DNA of 64,000 nt from Streptomyces griseofuscus (lineage in GTDB: Bacteria; Actinomycetota; Actinomycetes; Streptomycetales; Streptomycetaceae), in contig NZ_CP051006.1 of the NCBI RefSeq assembly GCF_014673495.1, positions 2,542,001 to 2,606,000 on the forward strand, read 5' to 3'. The translations under genes were made by a program, and so were the position numbers. The notes under the pieces were generated by a model. It saw only the letters and a list, made by a program, of their open reading frames with translations. It was not told the origin of the DNA and searched no databases. Positions 54,558 to 63,226 of the stretch are shown here, piece after piece. Position 1 is the first letter of the stretch; each line of letters opens with the position of its first letter.

Positions 54558-55832
54558 CTACCGCCGAGCGCGCGCGGCCCGCAGCCGCGCGAGCACACCG
54601 GAGCTGCCCTGAGCCCGCCCGCGGTGCCCGTTCACCCGGGGGTCGTCGGTGACGTCGTACCGCTTGACGTAGGCGCCCAGGAACGCCTGAAGGGTGGCCA
54701 CGGCGGGGATGGAGATCAGCGCGCCGACGGCACCCAGCAGGGCCGTGCCCACGATGACCGAGCCGAAGGCGACGGCGGGGTGGATGTCCACGCTCTTGGC
54801 GGTCAGCTTGGGCTGGAGCATGTAGTTCTCGAACTGCTGGTAGATCACGACGAAGACCAGCACCCACACCGCGTACCAGGGGGCGACGGTGAACGCGATC
54901 AGCATCGGCAGCGCGCCCGCGAGATAGGTGCCGATGGTGGGGACGAACTGCGAGACCAGTCCCACCCAGACGCCGAGCACGGGTGCGTACGGCACACCCA
55001 GGGCTTGCAGCAGGATGTAGTGCGCGACACCGGAGACGAGCGCCATGAGGCCGCGCGAGTAGAGGTAGCCGCCCGTCTTGTCGACGGCTATCTCCCAGGC
55101 GCGCAGCACCTCGGACTGGCGCGCGGGCGGCAGTACCGAGCACAGGGCGCGGCGCAGCCGGGGGCCGTCGGCGGCGAAGTAGAACGAGAACAGCGCCACG
55201 GTCAGCAGCTGGAAGAGGCCGCCGAGCACCTGCTGGGACACGTCGAGGACACCGGCCGCGCTGTTCTGCGCGTACTTGCGCAGCCAGTCGGAGTGCAGCA
55301 GTCCCTCCTGGACGTCGACCCGTCTGAGGTTGGCGTGGAAGGTCTGGTTGATCCAGTGGATGAGCGAGTCCAGGTAGTCCGGGAAGCCCTCGATCATCTT
55401 GATGATCTGGCCGGCCAGCATCGATCCGAGCAGGGTGACGAATCCCGCGGCGGCGACGGTCAGGACGAAGAAGACCAGGAAGGTGGCGAGCCCCCTGCGC
55501 ATGCCGCGGGCGGCCATCCGGCTCACGGCGGGCTCGACCGCCAGGGCCAGGAAGAACGCGATCAGGATGTTGATCAGCAGCCCGGTGAGCTGGTGGAAGG
55601 CCCAGCTGCCCAGCTGGAAGGCGGCGATCAGCGCGAGCGCGAGCACCATGGCGCGCGGCAGCCAGCGCGGCATACGGCCGTCCGGCGTGCGGCCACCGGG
55701 CAGGCGACCGTCCGGCGTACGGCCGTCCGGCGTGGCGGCGTCGGCGACCGGTGGCCGGTCGGTCGTCGCCGTCGGGCCGGCCGGTTCCGCGGGCCGGGTC
55801 AGCTGCTCGGTGTCCTCGTCAGTGCGTGCCAC
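54558..55832 (-). CDS. AI-2E family transporter
   Basis: About 424 residues from a GTG at 55832; another GTG at 55850 is possible. Pro/Thr-rich cytoplasmic start with DGRTPDGRLPGGRTPDGRMP repeats, then about seven to eight membrane helices (MVLALALIAAFQLGSWAF, LATFLVFFVLTVAAAGFVTLL, LFQLLTVALFSFYF and others). The pattern GVWVGLVSQFVPTIGTYLAGALP is typical of the family. Substrate unknown; the family name is from TqsA. It is between DUF3046 and recA. Confidence 0.87.
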   Translation of the reverse strand: MARTDEDTEQLTRPAEPAGPTATTDRPPVADAATPDGRTPDGRLPGGRTPDGRMPRWLPRAMVLALALIAAFQLGSWAFHQLTGLLINILIAFFLALAVEPAVSRMAARGMRRGLATFLVFFVLTVAAAGFVTLLGSMLAGQIIKMIEGFPDYLDSLIHWINQTFHANLRRVDVQEGLLHSDWLRKYAQNSAAGVLDVSQQVLGGLFQLLTVALFSFYFAADGPRLRRALCSVLPPARQSEVLRAWEIAVDKTGGYLYSRGLMALVSGVAHYILLQALGVPYAPVLGVWVGLVSQFVPTIGTYLAGALPMLIAFTVAPWYAVWVLVFVVIYQQFENYMLQPKLTAKSVDIHPAVAFGSVIVGTALLGAVGALISIPAVATLQAFLGAYVKRYDVTDDPRVNGHRGRAQGSSGVLARLRAARARR

Positions 55833-55968
55833 GCGCCAAGTCTCGCCCACTCCACCGACAAGCGGCGCCCACCTGCGGCTTTCGTGACCGATCGGTGCCG
55901 TAGCGTCGACTTCACATCGGGCGTACGGGGCATTTCAGTCACGATCATCACGATGTCGGGCGGCGCCC

Positions 55969-56163
55969 TCAGCGCCGTTCCCCCGGCACGTCCATGACCG
56001 TGCACACCACACGCCACACGTCCTTGGCCGCCCAGCCGGCGTCCAGCGCCTCGTTCACCGTGCGGCCGCCCAGCTCCGACATCACATGATCGCGCGCGAA
56101 GGTCTCGGCGTACCCCGGACCGAAGTGTTCCGCCATCCGCTCCCAGAAAACCGTCAACCGCAT
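55969..56163 (-). CDS. DUF3046 family protein
   Basis: 64 residues starting MRLTVFWERMAEHFGPGYAETFARDHVM, a small acidic actinobacterial protein usually located near recA. Function unknown. Confidence 0.85.
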   Translation of the reverse strand: MRLTVFWERMAEHFGPGYAETFARDHVMSELGGRTVNEALDAGWAAKDVWRVVCTVMDVPGERR

Positions 56164-56312
56164 GAATCCCGCTCCATACCCACCTGCACGTTTCCCGCCT
56201 CTCGCACCCCGCCTGCCCGCGTCGGGCAGAAAGCGCGTGTACGTACGCAGCGTAGAACCAGAGCGGGCACGCCCAGGCGGGTGGGCGAGAGGGGGACGGT
56301 GAGGGCGGCCGA

Positions 56313-57428
56313 TCAGCGCGCCGGGGCCGAGCGGGGCATCAGGAGGGGTTCCGGGTAGGAGCGGACCTCGCGGCGGATATGGCTCGCGGGGCCCAGGCCG
56401 TTCATGATCCGGCCGATCTCCCGCCGCCCGCGGCCGTCGGGCGTGGCGTCCACCAGGGTGATCGTCGCCGCGTCGATGTCCTGCGGGCGCAGGCTGGTCG
56501 GCGTCGTGACGTCATGGACCCGCAGCTTGGCCTCGGCGGCCTGGCAGACGGCCGTACGGACGGCGGGGGCCGAGCGGCGTCCGGCGACCAGCAGGATGTC
56601 GGACTGGCTCAGCGCCGCGGCGACCGCCGTGTGGAGGTCCTCCATGGTGTAGCACCACTCCGAGGGATGCTGGCCGCGCAGCCGGGGGTAGCGGCGGCGC
56701 AGCACCTTGAGGATGGCCGCCGCCTCGGAGACGACGGACCCGGGTGTCACCACGAAGGCGAGGCGGTCCGGATCGCCGACGGCGACGGACTCCGCCTCCT
56801 GCCGTGAGCGCACCGCGACCGGCGCGGCGCCGCTGGTCCGCGCCTCCCAAGGCGGCGGTCCCACGGCCTGGGAGCCCACGAGGACGACTTCGTCCCCCCG
56901 GTCGGTGAACCGGTGCAGCGCGTTGTTCGCGTTCCGGGGCGCGGGGCACGCGCGGGTCGCGGGGCATCCGCACGACTCCCAGGAGGGGGCGGCGGCCGTC
57001 TGCGCGGGCACGGAACCCGCGGGCGCCCGGCCGTCGGCGTCGGTCGTCGGCGCCATGACGTACAGCAGCCGGCGCGTGCGCAGCACGGCCCGGAAGGAGT
57101 CGATCTGCCGCCCCGCGAAGGCCAGCGCCGCCGAGTCCTTCGCGTCCGCCGCCAGGGCCAGTCCGTGATGGCCGCCTTCGGGTCTCTCGTAGGTGACGGC
57201 GAAGACCGTGGTCGCCGCGTCGGGCAGGTGCTCGTGCAGACAGGCGGCGGGCAGGGCCCGGCTCCGCGGCGCGAGCCCGCTGTTGCGGGTCAGCGCCGCG
57301 AGCAGGCCGTGGGCGGGGCAGTCGACGCGGCCACGCGCGGGGTGGGTGAAGGACGTGGCGACCGTGAGGGTGCCGGGAGGGACGCGGAGGGTGGCGCGGA
57401 AGACTTCGGACAGGGCGCTGCGGTTCAT
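56313..57428 (-). CDS. IspH-like (HMBPP reductase-like) protein with altered active site
   Basis: 371 residues from the ATG of MNRSALSEV, with CAGGAAAA upstream. The pattern follows IspH, the 4Fe-4S enzyme of isoprenoid synthesis. The three cluster cysteines appear kept: C37 (RVDCPAHG), C161 (ACPAPRNA) and C259 (SEWCYTMEDL). The substrate-binding parts differ: the GHxxHxE loop reads GSQAVGPPPWE, and the C-terminal S-x-N motif reads AGRRSAPAV. So it may bind an iron-sulfur cluster but act on something else. Downstream of the TPR regulator by 148 bp. Confidence 0.65.
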   Translation of the reverse strand: MNRSALSEVFRATLRVPPGTLTVATSFTHPARGRVDCPAHGLLAALTRNSGLAPRSRALPAACLHEHLPDAATTVFAVTYERPEGGHHGLALAADAKDSAALAFAGRQIDSFRAVLRTRRLLYVMAPTTDADGRAPAGSVPAQTAAAPSWESCGCPATRACPAPRNANNALHRFTDRGDEVVLVGSQAVGPPPWEARTSGAAPVAVRSRQEAESVAVGDPDRLAFVVTPGSVVSEAAAILKVLRRRYPRLRGQHPSEWCYTMEDLHTAVAAALSQSDILLVAGRRSAPAVRTAVCQAAEAKLRVHDVTTPTSLRPQDIDAATITLVDATPDGRGRREIGRIMNGLGPASHIRREVRSYPEPLLMPRSAPAR

Positions 57429-57576
57429 TTTCCTGCTGTCATACGAAGGGAATGAGTGACCGGGGTACCGCGCTGCCATCCAACCGGCGAGATCGTCCGT
57501 CTTTCCGTCACCGATCCCGTTTTCACTCTGCTGGAGCAGTCGGGCCGGGACGCGGACGGGTTCTCGTGCTATGGGA

Positions 57577-58992
57577 TCAACGATCTTTCCCGGAAGGGTC
57601 GTTACCGGTTCCGCTGCCGTCTCCGTTGCCGTGCCGGTGATCGTGGGCGGCCCGGGAGTGCGTCACGCGGGCGCGGGCCAGGACCGCCGCCGCGGCGGGG
57701 TGGGCCGAGTGCGGCCGGAGCAAGGCGTGCAGAGCGCGCAACCGGTCGTCGGCGCGGGCGCTGCGGATGTGCGGGTACACGTCGAGGAAGTCCTGCCAGG
57801 TGTGGCACGCCTGGTCGAGGTGGCCGGCCGATAGCTGGGTCTCGGCCAGTTCGGCGGTCCCCAGCGCCACGGCACGCCACTCCTCGGCGGGCCGGTACCG
57901 CCGGGACAGCTGGAGGGCCCGTACAGCGCCGCTGAGATCGCCGGAGCTCCTGGCCACGACGGCCCGCTGGAGCGCGAGGGAGCCCTGGTGGAAGGCGCCG
58001 ACGGAGGTGTCGCCGCTCACGGATCTCTCCAGGCACCGTTCGGCCGAGGTGAGCAGGCCGACGACCCCGGTCCCGCCGGTGCCCGCGCGCGCCACCGCCA
58101 ACTGGCCGTAGAGGAAGGCCTGCTGGTGCGGTGGCGTGTACCGGGCTCCGACGCGTACGGCGTCCTCGGCCAGGTCCTGGGCCTCCGCGAACCGCCCCAG
58201 GGCGTGCGCCTGCACACTCAGGCCGCGCAGGCCGAGCGCCTGCCCTATCGGATCGCCCGCCTCCCCGGCCAGCTGAATGCTGGTCAGGTAGAGGCGCTGG
58301 GCTGCGGCCTGGTGGTTCATGTCGAAGTGGGCGAACGCGCACAGGTAGGCGAGCTGTGCGGCCACGGTGAACAACTCCCGTCGGACGGCGGGTTTCATGT
58401 CGCATCTCAGCCAAGGCAGCAGCGTGGTCGACAGGTACTGGCGCAGGGGGACGCGGACCGCGCCGGAGCCGAAGGTGCTGTCCGTCCGGGAGAAGAGGGT
58501 CAGGAGTTCCTGGGCGGAGGCCACCTGGCTCATGCCGATACGGCTCGGCGGGCCGGCCGCGGGGACGGGGGGCCGCGATTGCGCGGGCGGGGACTCGTAC
58601 GGTCCTCCCGCCGCCAGCAGGGCGTAGGGGTCGGCCAGGGCGAGACCGCATCGGCAGGTGCCGTGCAGTATCCGGTCCAGGCGTGCCACGGCGCCTCCTT
58701 CGCCCGTGCTGTCCCCCTCGGGGCTCGGCCGGCCGGGGGCGAGGAGCCCAGTGTCCTCCGCGCGTACCCGCCTGTCGAGGCGTCGTGAGAGGGCCTGCGC
58801 GACGAGTTGGGGCACGGGAGGGCGCGGCCGGCTGCCCGTCAGCCAGTGGGCGACCGTGGTGCGGTCGTAGTGGTACGGGGTTCCCTGGGCGGCACCCAGG
58901 GCGTTGACCTCGCGGGCGAGCCGGGCGCCGCTCCAGCCTGCCTCGGCCAGCAGGATCCGCAGGGCCTGGTTCGGAGTACGGGGCGATCGCAC
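57577..58992 (-). CDS. XRE/TPR-type transcriptional regulator
   Basis: 471 residues. The N terminus (QALRILLAEAGWSGARLAREVN and RTTVAHWLTGSRPRPPVPQLVAQAL) is a helix-turn-helix of the streptomycete type. The remainder has TPR-like helices (FAEAQDLAEDAVRVGARY, GAVRALQLSRRYRPAEEW). GGAAGAG lies before the GTG. It is divergent from the acyltransferase operon across 210 bp and likely controls it. Confidence 0.78.
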   Translation of the reverse strand: MRSPRTPNQALRILLAEAGWSGARLAREVNALGAAQGTPYHYDRTTVAHWLTGSRPRPPVPQLVAQALSRRLDRRVRAEDTGLLAPGRPSPEGDSTGEGGAVARLDRILHGTCRCGLALADPYALLAAGGPYESPPAQSRPPVPAAGPPSRIGMSQVASAQELLTLFSRTDSTFGSGAVRVPLRQYLSTTLLPWLRCDMKPAVRRELFTVAAQLAYLCAFAHFDMNHQAAAQRLYLTSIQLAGEAGDPIGQALGLRGLSVQAHALGRFAEAQDLAEDAVRVGARYTPPHQQAFLYGQLAVARAGTGGTGVVGLLTSAERCLERSVSGDTSVGAFHQGSLALQRAVVARSSGDLSGAVRALQLSRRYRPAEEWRAVALGTAELAETQLSAGHLDQACHTWQDFLDVYPHIRSARADDRLRALHALLRPHSAHPAAAAVLARARVTHSRAAHDHRHGNGDGSGTGNDPSGKDR

Positions 58993-59202
58993 GTTGCTCT
59001 TCCTGTCCCGAGCGACCGGTCGTCAGTACGAACGTTCAACGCCATTTCGGGTTCAACAGGTTCGCGCCCTTGCGGGCCCATATTCACGCGCCGGGTTCCG
59101 GCAGGCTCGTCATGTGCCAAGAGCCGCGGCGACCACATCCCCGCGGGACCCCCCACCCCTCGTCCCGCGTGCATCGCCCCCTTGATCGAAGGAAAGTGCC
59201 CG
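58993..59202. promoter_or_regulatory. divergent control region of the acyltransferase operon
   Basis: Holds CGACCGGTCG (59013-59022, perfect palindrome), GAACGTTC (59030-59037) and direct GTTCAAC copies at 59034 and 59051, 17 bp apart. These are candidate operator elements for the neighbouring regulator. Confidence 0.5.
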
Positions 59203-60186
59203 ATGTCCACCCGTTCCACCCACGGACTTCCTTCCCTGTCCTCAGGGAAGCGTCCCGTTCATCTGTTCCCCGGGCAAGGTGACTTCTCCGTCACTTCTCT
59301 GGTCCGCGCCGTACGGACCGCGGACGTCCTGCGCGACGCCGTGGGCGAGGTTTTCGGACAGCTCGACGACATAGCCGCCGAACACGATCTGCCCCTTCTC
59401 GCGACACGTTTACTGGGCTCCCGGCCGCCAAGCGCGCGCGAACTCGCCGAGGCGCCCGCCGGAACCATCCAACTCGCCACGTACGGGGCCTCGCTGGCGG
59501 TCCACCGAGCGCTGAGCCGTGTCTACGGGCCGCCGGCCGCGGTCGTCGGCGTCAGCTTCGGGGAGATCGCGGCGGTCGCCGCCGCCGGTGTGCTCACGGT
59601 GGCGGACGGGGCGCGCGCGGCCCTCGACCTCACGCGGGTCCTGGCCTTCTGCCCGGGCGGGCTGACCGTGCTCGGCTGCGCGGCGGACCACGCGGCCCGG
59701 CTGCTCGCGACCGCCGGGGCCGCGGACACCGTGGTTGCGGTGGTCAACGACGACCGCACGGTGGTGGTCTCCGGCCCGTCGGCCGACCTGGTCCGGGTGG
59801 AGAAGACGGCCGGGGAACTGGGCACGTCCGCCGTCCGGCTGCGGCTGCCGTTCTCCTCGCACCACCCCGCGCTCGCCCCGCAGGCCGAGGCGTTCGCCAC
59901 CCTGCTGCGCGCCTACCCCTGGTCCAGGGCCCGCTGCCCGGTGTTCTCCGCCGTGGCCCAGCGCTCCTACCGCCCGGACGACGATCTGCGCCTCGGTCTG
60001 GCCGACTGCCTGGTCAAACCCGCCGTCGTACCCACCGTGCTGCACCAACTGCACACCTGCCGCCCGGACCTGCTCCTCGAAGCGGGCACGGGCGACGCGC
60101 TGGCGACCGCGGCGCGCCGGGTGCTGGACCCGTGCGGCGGGCCGCCCGTGCACGCGCCGCTCGCGGACCCCGACTTCCCCTGGTGA
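59203..60186 (+). CDS. free-standing acyltransferase (malonyl-CoA:ACP type)
   Basis: 327 residues from an ATG with GAAGGAAAG upstream. FPGQG (22-26), the nucleophile Ser118 in GVSFGEIAAV (GHSxGE is usual, so His is replaced by Val) and His in PFSSHHPAL (about 220) support an acyl-CoA:ACP acyltransferase. VNDDRTVVVSG is also typical. It probably supplies an extender or starter unit for the KSIII operon. First of a coupled set. Its substrate cannot be read reliably. Confidence 0.83.
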   Translation: MSTRSTHGLPSLSSGKRPVHLFPGQGDFSVTSLVRAVRTADVLRDAVGEVFGQLDDIAAEHDLPLLATRLLGSRPPSARELAEAPAGTIQLATYGASLAVHRALSRVYGPPAAVVGVSFGEIAAVAAAGVLTVADGARAALDLTRVLAFCPGGLTVLGCAADHAARLLATAGAADTVVAVVNDDRTVVVSGPSADLVRVEKTAGELGTSAVRLRLPFSSHHPALAPQAEAFATLLRAYPWSRARCPVFSAVAQRSYRPDDDLRLGLADCLVKPAVVPTVLHQLHTCRPDLLLEAGTGDALATAARRVLDPCGGPPVHAPLADPDFPW

Positions 60187-60251
60187 CATCCCCCTTCCCC
60201 CGGCAACGCCCTCTCCCCCGGTGATCCCCCTCTTCCCCCGGAGGCCCACCC

Positions 60252-62132
60252 ATGCTCACCGACACCCTGCCCGTCACCGCCTGCGCCGAACTGCACCGGA
60301 TCCTGCACGGCCCATGCCCTCCCGAAAGCCTCTGCGAGCCGCGCGCCGGCACCGGGACCGGCACCAGCCGCAGCACCCGTGACGACACCGACTCCCGCCC
60401 GTCCGGCGGCGCCCGACTGCTCCAAAACCTCGGCCTGATGGGCCGGGCCCTCCCCGCCCCGGAGAAGATCTTCGAGGACCCGGCGCGGCTCGCGGCCGTC
60501 CATGCCTGGGCCGCCGTCACCGACCCGCCGCTGTGCCTGGCCGCGCTGGTGCACCACACGCTCTGCCTCGGATCCATGACCCAACTCGGTTCGGATCCGG
60601 CGTATCTGGCGGAGCGCGTGGCGGCCCTGACCGCCGGCCGCGCCAAGGGCGTCTACCTGATCACCGAGGCAGGCCAGGCGAACAGCCATCTGGCGACCCG
60701 GACCCGTGCCACGTACGACCCGGCCACCGGGGAGTTCGTCCTGGACACGCCGGACGCCGAGGCGGCCAAGTTCGGCAGCGCGGGCACCCGGGACGTCCCC
60801 CAGACGGCGGTGGTGCTCGCCCGGCTGTTCACCGACGGCACCGACCGGGGGGTCTTCGGCTTCGTGGTCGACCTGACCGACCGCGCGGGGCCGCTGCCCG
60901 GCGTCGAGTTGTCGTCGCCGATCACCCTGGGCGCGCTGCCCCTGGACTACGTCCTCGTACGGTTCCGGCGGCTGCGGGTGCCCGACGGCCACTGGCTGGC
61001 CGACGGGGCGGCCATCGGTGCGGACGGCGCCTTCCACGACCCGGCCGGATCGGCCGAGCGCCGGCTCCAGCGCACCCTGCGGGTGGGCCAGGGGCTGTGG
61101 GCGCTCATGCCGGCCGTGGCCGCCGCGACCGCCCGCCAGTCCGCCGTACAGGCCGTCAACTACGCGCGGCAGCGCCGTACCCAGAGCCGGCTGGCTCCGG
61201 GCGTGCCGCTGCTGTCGTACCGGACCCAGCAGCGCGCGGTCCTCGGCGCGCTGGCCGACGCCTTCGCGCTGACCTGCGCCGCGCACGGGGCGCGCGCCCT
61301 GTGGACGGAATCCCTCGCCGCGCCCTCGGGCGGTGCGGAAACCGACGCGATGGGGTTCACCCCCTGGACCGCCGTCAACCGGCCGCTCGCCGCCTACAAG
61401 GCGGCGTCCGTACGGCTCGCCGCCGAGGTCAGCGCGGAATGCCAGCGCAGGTGCGGCTTCTCCGGTCATCTGGACGTCAACCGGCTGGCCGGATACCACG
61501 GCTTCCACCACGCCTTCGACGCGGCGGGCGGCGACAGCCAGCTCATCCTGTACGACATCGGGCGCTCCCTGGTCGAGGAGAGCGCGGACGCGCCCGCCCC
61601 GACCGGGGGTACGGCGGACGGCGCGGCCCGGCCCTCGGCCACCTCCCCCTCCTGGTGGCCGGAAGTCGCCCGCACCCACCGGGCCGGGCTCGCCGCGCAC
61701 CTCGCGGGCCGACTGCGTGGCCTGAAGCACGGTTCCCCGTTCGACGCCTGGAACCCGCTGCTGGAGGACGCGGGCCTTCTGGGCGAGCTGTACGCCGACG
61801 GCTTGATGGCCGAGGACGTCCTGAACGTGCTCGGCGAGGTACGCGACGAGAGAGCGCGCACCGTCCTGAGTGCGCTGGCCGCCCTGCACGGGGCCATGGC
61901 CGCCCGCCGCTGGTCCGCCTCGCTGCTCGCGCACGAGACCCTGCGGCCCGCGGACGTCCAGGCGCTCACCGATGTCATCGACCACCTCTGCGACGAACTG
62001 CGCCCGCATCTCCCCCTGCTCACCGAGGCGTTCGTGCACGGCGACGGGGCGACGGACGCCCCGCTGGCCGCGGCCGACTACAACGCCGCGCTGCGGGCCA
62101 CGCTCACCTGGACCCGAGGAGCCATCACATGA
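60252..62132 (+). CDS. acyl-CoA oxidase/dehydrogenase-like protein
   Basis: 626 residues. The N-terminal flavin-binding and middle domains look like acyl-CoA oxidases (ITEAGQANSHLATRTRA, KFGSAGTRDVPQTAVV). The segment AECQRRCGFSGHLDVNRLAG is the usual ACOX block. Where ACOX has TxEGDN with the catalytic Glu, this has AGGDSQ (425-430), so Glu appears replaced by Gly426. It may bind FAD without normal acyl-CoA oxidation, or use another base. Overlaps the KSIII start (ATGA). Confidence 0.8.
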   Translation: MLTDTLPVTACAELHRILHGPCPPESLCEPRAGTGTGTSRSTRDDTDSRPSGGARLLQNLGLMGRALPAPEKIFEDPARLAAVHAWAAVTDPPLCLAALVHHTLCLGSMTQLGSDPAYLAERVAALTAGRAKGVYLITEAGQANSHLATRTRATYDPATGEFVLDTPDAEAAKFGSAGTRDVPQTAVVLARLFTDGTDRGVFGFVVDLTDRAGPLPGVELSSPITLGALPLDYVLVRFRRLRVPDGHWLADGAAIGADGAFHDPAGSAERRLQRTLRVGQGLWALMPAVAAATARQSAVQAVNYARQRRTQSRLAPGVPLLSYRTQQRAVLGALADAFALTCAAHGARALWTESLAAPSGGAETDAMGFTPWTAVNRPLAAYKAASVRLAAEVSAECQRRCGFSGHLDVNRLAGYHGFHHAFDAAGGDSQLILYDIGRSLVEESADAPAPTGGTADGAARPSATSPSWWPEVARTHRAGLAAHLAGRLRGLKHGSPFDAWNPLLEDAGLLGELYADGLMAEDVLNVLGEVRDERARTVLSALAALHGAMAARRWSASLLAHETLRPADVQALTDVIDHLCDELRPHLPLLTEAFVHGDGATDAPLAAADYNAALRATLTWTRGAIT

Positions 62133-63226
62133 CGTACACCCGCCCCATCGGCGTGCTGGGCATGGGCACCTATCTGCCCTCCACGGTCCGCACCAACGCG
62201 GAGGTGGCCGCGGGCGCCGGGGTCACACCGGAATGGATCAGCGAACGCACCGGCGTCCGTGAACGCCATGTGGCCGCCCCGGGCGAGGCCGCATCCGACC
62301 TGGCGGCGCACGCGGTCCGTTCGGCGGTCCGGGCCGCCGGTCTCGACATGGCCGACATCGGCCTGCTGATCTGCGGCACCTCGACCCCCGACGAGCTGGG
62401 CCCGGCCACCGCCTGCCGGATCCAGACGCTGACCGGGGCCGACCGCGCGGTCGCGCTCGACGTCAGCGCCGCCTGCTCGGGCTGGCTGTTCGCCGCCAAG
62501 GTGGCCCACGACTGGCTGCGTACGGCCGAGGGGGGCACCCGGTACGCGGTCGCCGTCGGTGTCGAGGCGTACTCCCGGTTCCTCGATCCGGCCGACCGGG
62601 GCACCGCCGTCCTGTTCGCCGACGGAGCGGCGGCCGCCGTACTCGGACCGGTGGCCGAGCCCGGGGGGTTCGCGCAGTTCAGTCTGGGCTCCGACGGCGC
62701 GCTCGCCGACCGTGTGCTCATTCCCGCGGGCGGCAGCCGCCGTCCGGCCAGCGCGGCCACGCTCGCCGGCCGCGACCACTTCATCCGCATGGACGGCCGC
62801 GCCATCGGCCGGTTCATCACGGATGTCCTCCCCCATCTGATCACCGACGCCCTCGACCGGGCGGGACTGGCGCTGGCGGACGTGGACTGTGTCGTCGCCC
62901 ACCAGCCGAACCCCGTACTGCTGCGGCGGATCGGGGCCGATCTCGGCATCCCCGACGACCGCATGGTGGTCGTCGGCGACGAGGTGGGCAACATCGGCGC
63001 GGCCAGCACGCCGTACGCCCTGGCGCGCGCCGTCGACGCCCGGCCACTGAAACCCGGCGACCGGATCCTGCTGGCCGCCTTCGGCGCCGGCATGACCTGG
63101 GGCAGCGCCCTGCTCACCTGGAGCGGCGCGCCCGCCGTCGCCGCGGACCCAGCGTCCGGCCCGCGATCCGTACCGTCCGCCGACCGGACGACCGGACGGT
63201 CCACCTCACAAGGAGCCGCTCGATGA
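62129..63226 (+). CDS. ketosynthase III (FabH-like)
   Basis: 365 residues. Condenses an acyl-CoA or acyl-ACP with a second acyl group. The catalytic triad is intact: Cys116 in DVSAACSGWL, His258 in VAHQPN and Asn288 in EVGNIGAAS. Start coupled to the preceding gene (ATGA), and its stop overlaps the next start. The C-terminal 30 residues are low-complexity. Likely a specialised paralogue rather than the primary fatty-acid FabH, given its neighbours. Confidence 0.88.
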   Translation: MTYTRPIGVLGMGTYLPSTVRTNAEVAAGAGVTPEWISERTGVRERHVAAPGEAASDLAAHAVRSAVRAAGLDMADIGLLICGTSTPDELGPATACRIQTLTGADRAVALDVSAACSGWLFAAKVAHDWLRTAEGGTRYAVAVGVEAYSRFLDPADRGTAVLFADGAAAAVLGPVAEPGGFAQFSLGSDGALADRVLIPAGGSRRPASAATLAGRDHFIRMDGRAIGRFITDVLPHLITDALDRAGLALADVDCVVAHQPNPVLLRRIGADLGIPDDRMVVVGDEVGNIGAASTPYALARAVDARPLKPGDRILLAAFGAGMTWGSALLTWSGAPAVAADPASGPRSVPSADRTTGRSTSQGAAR

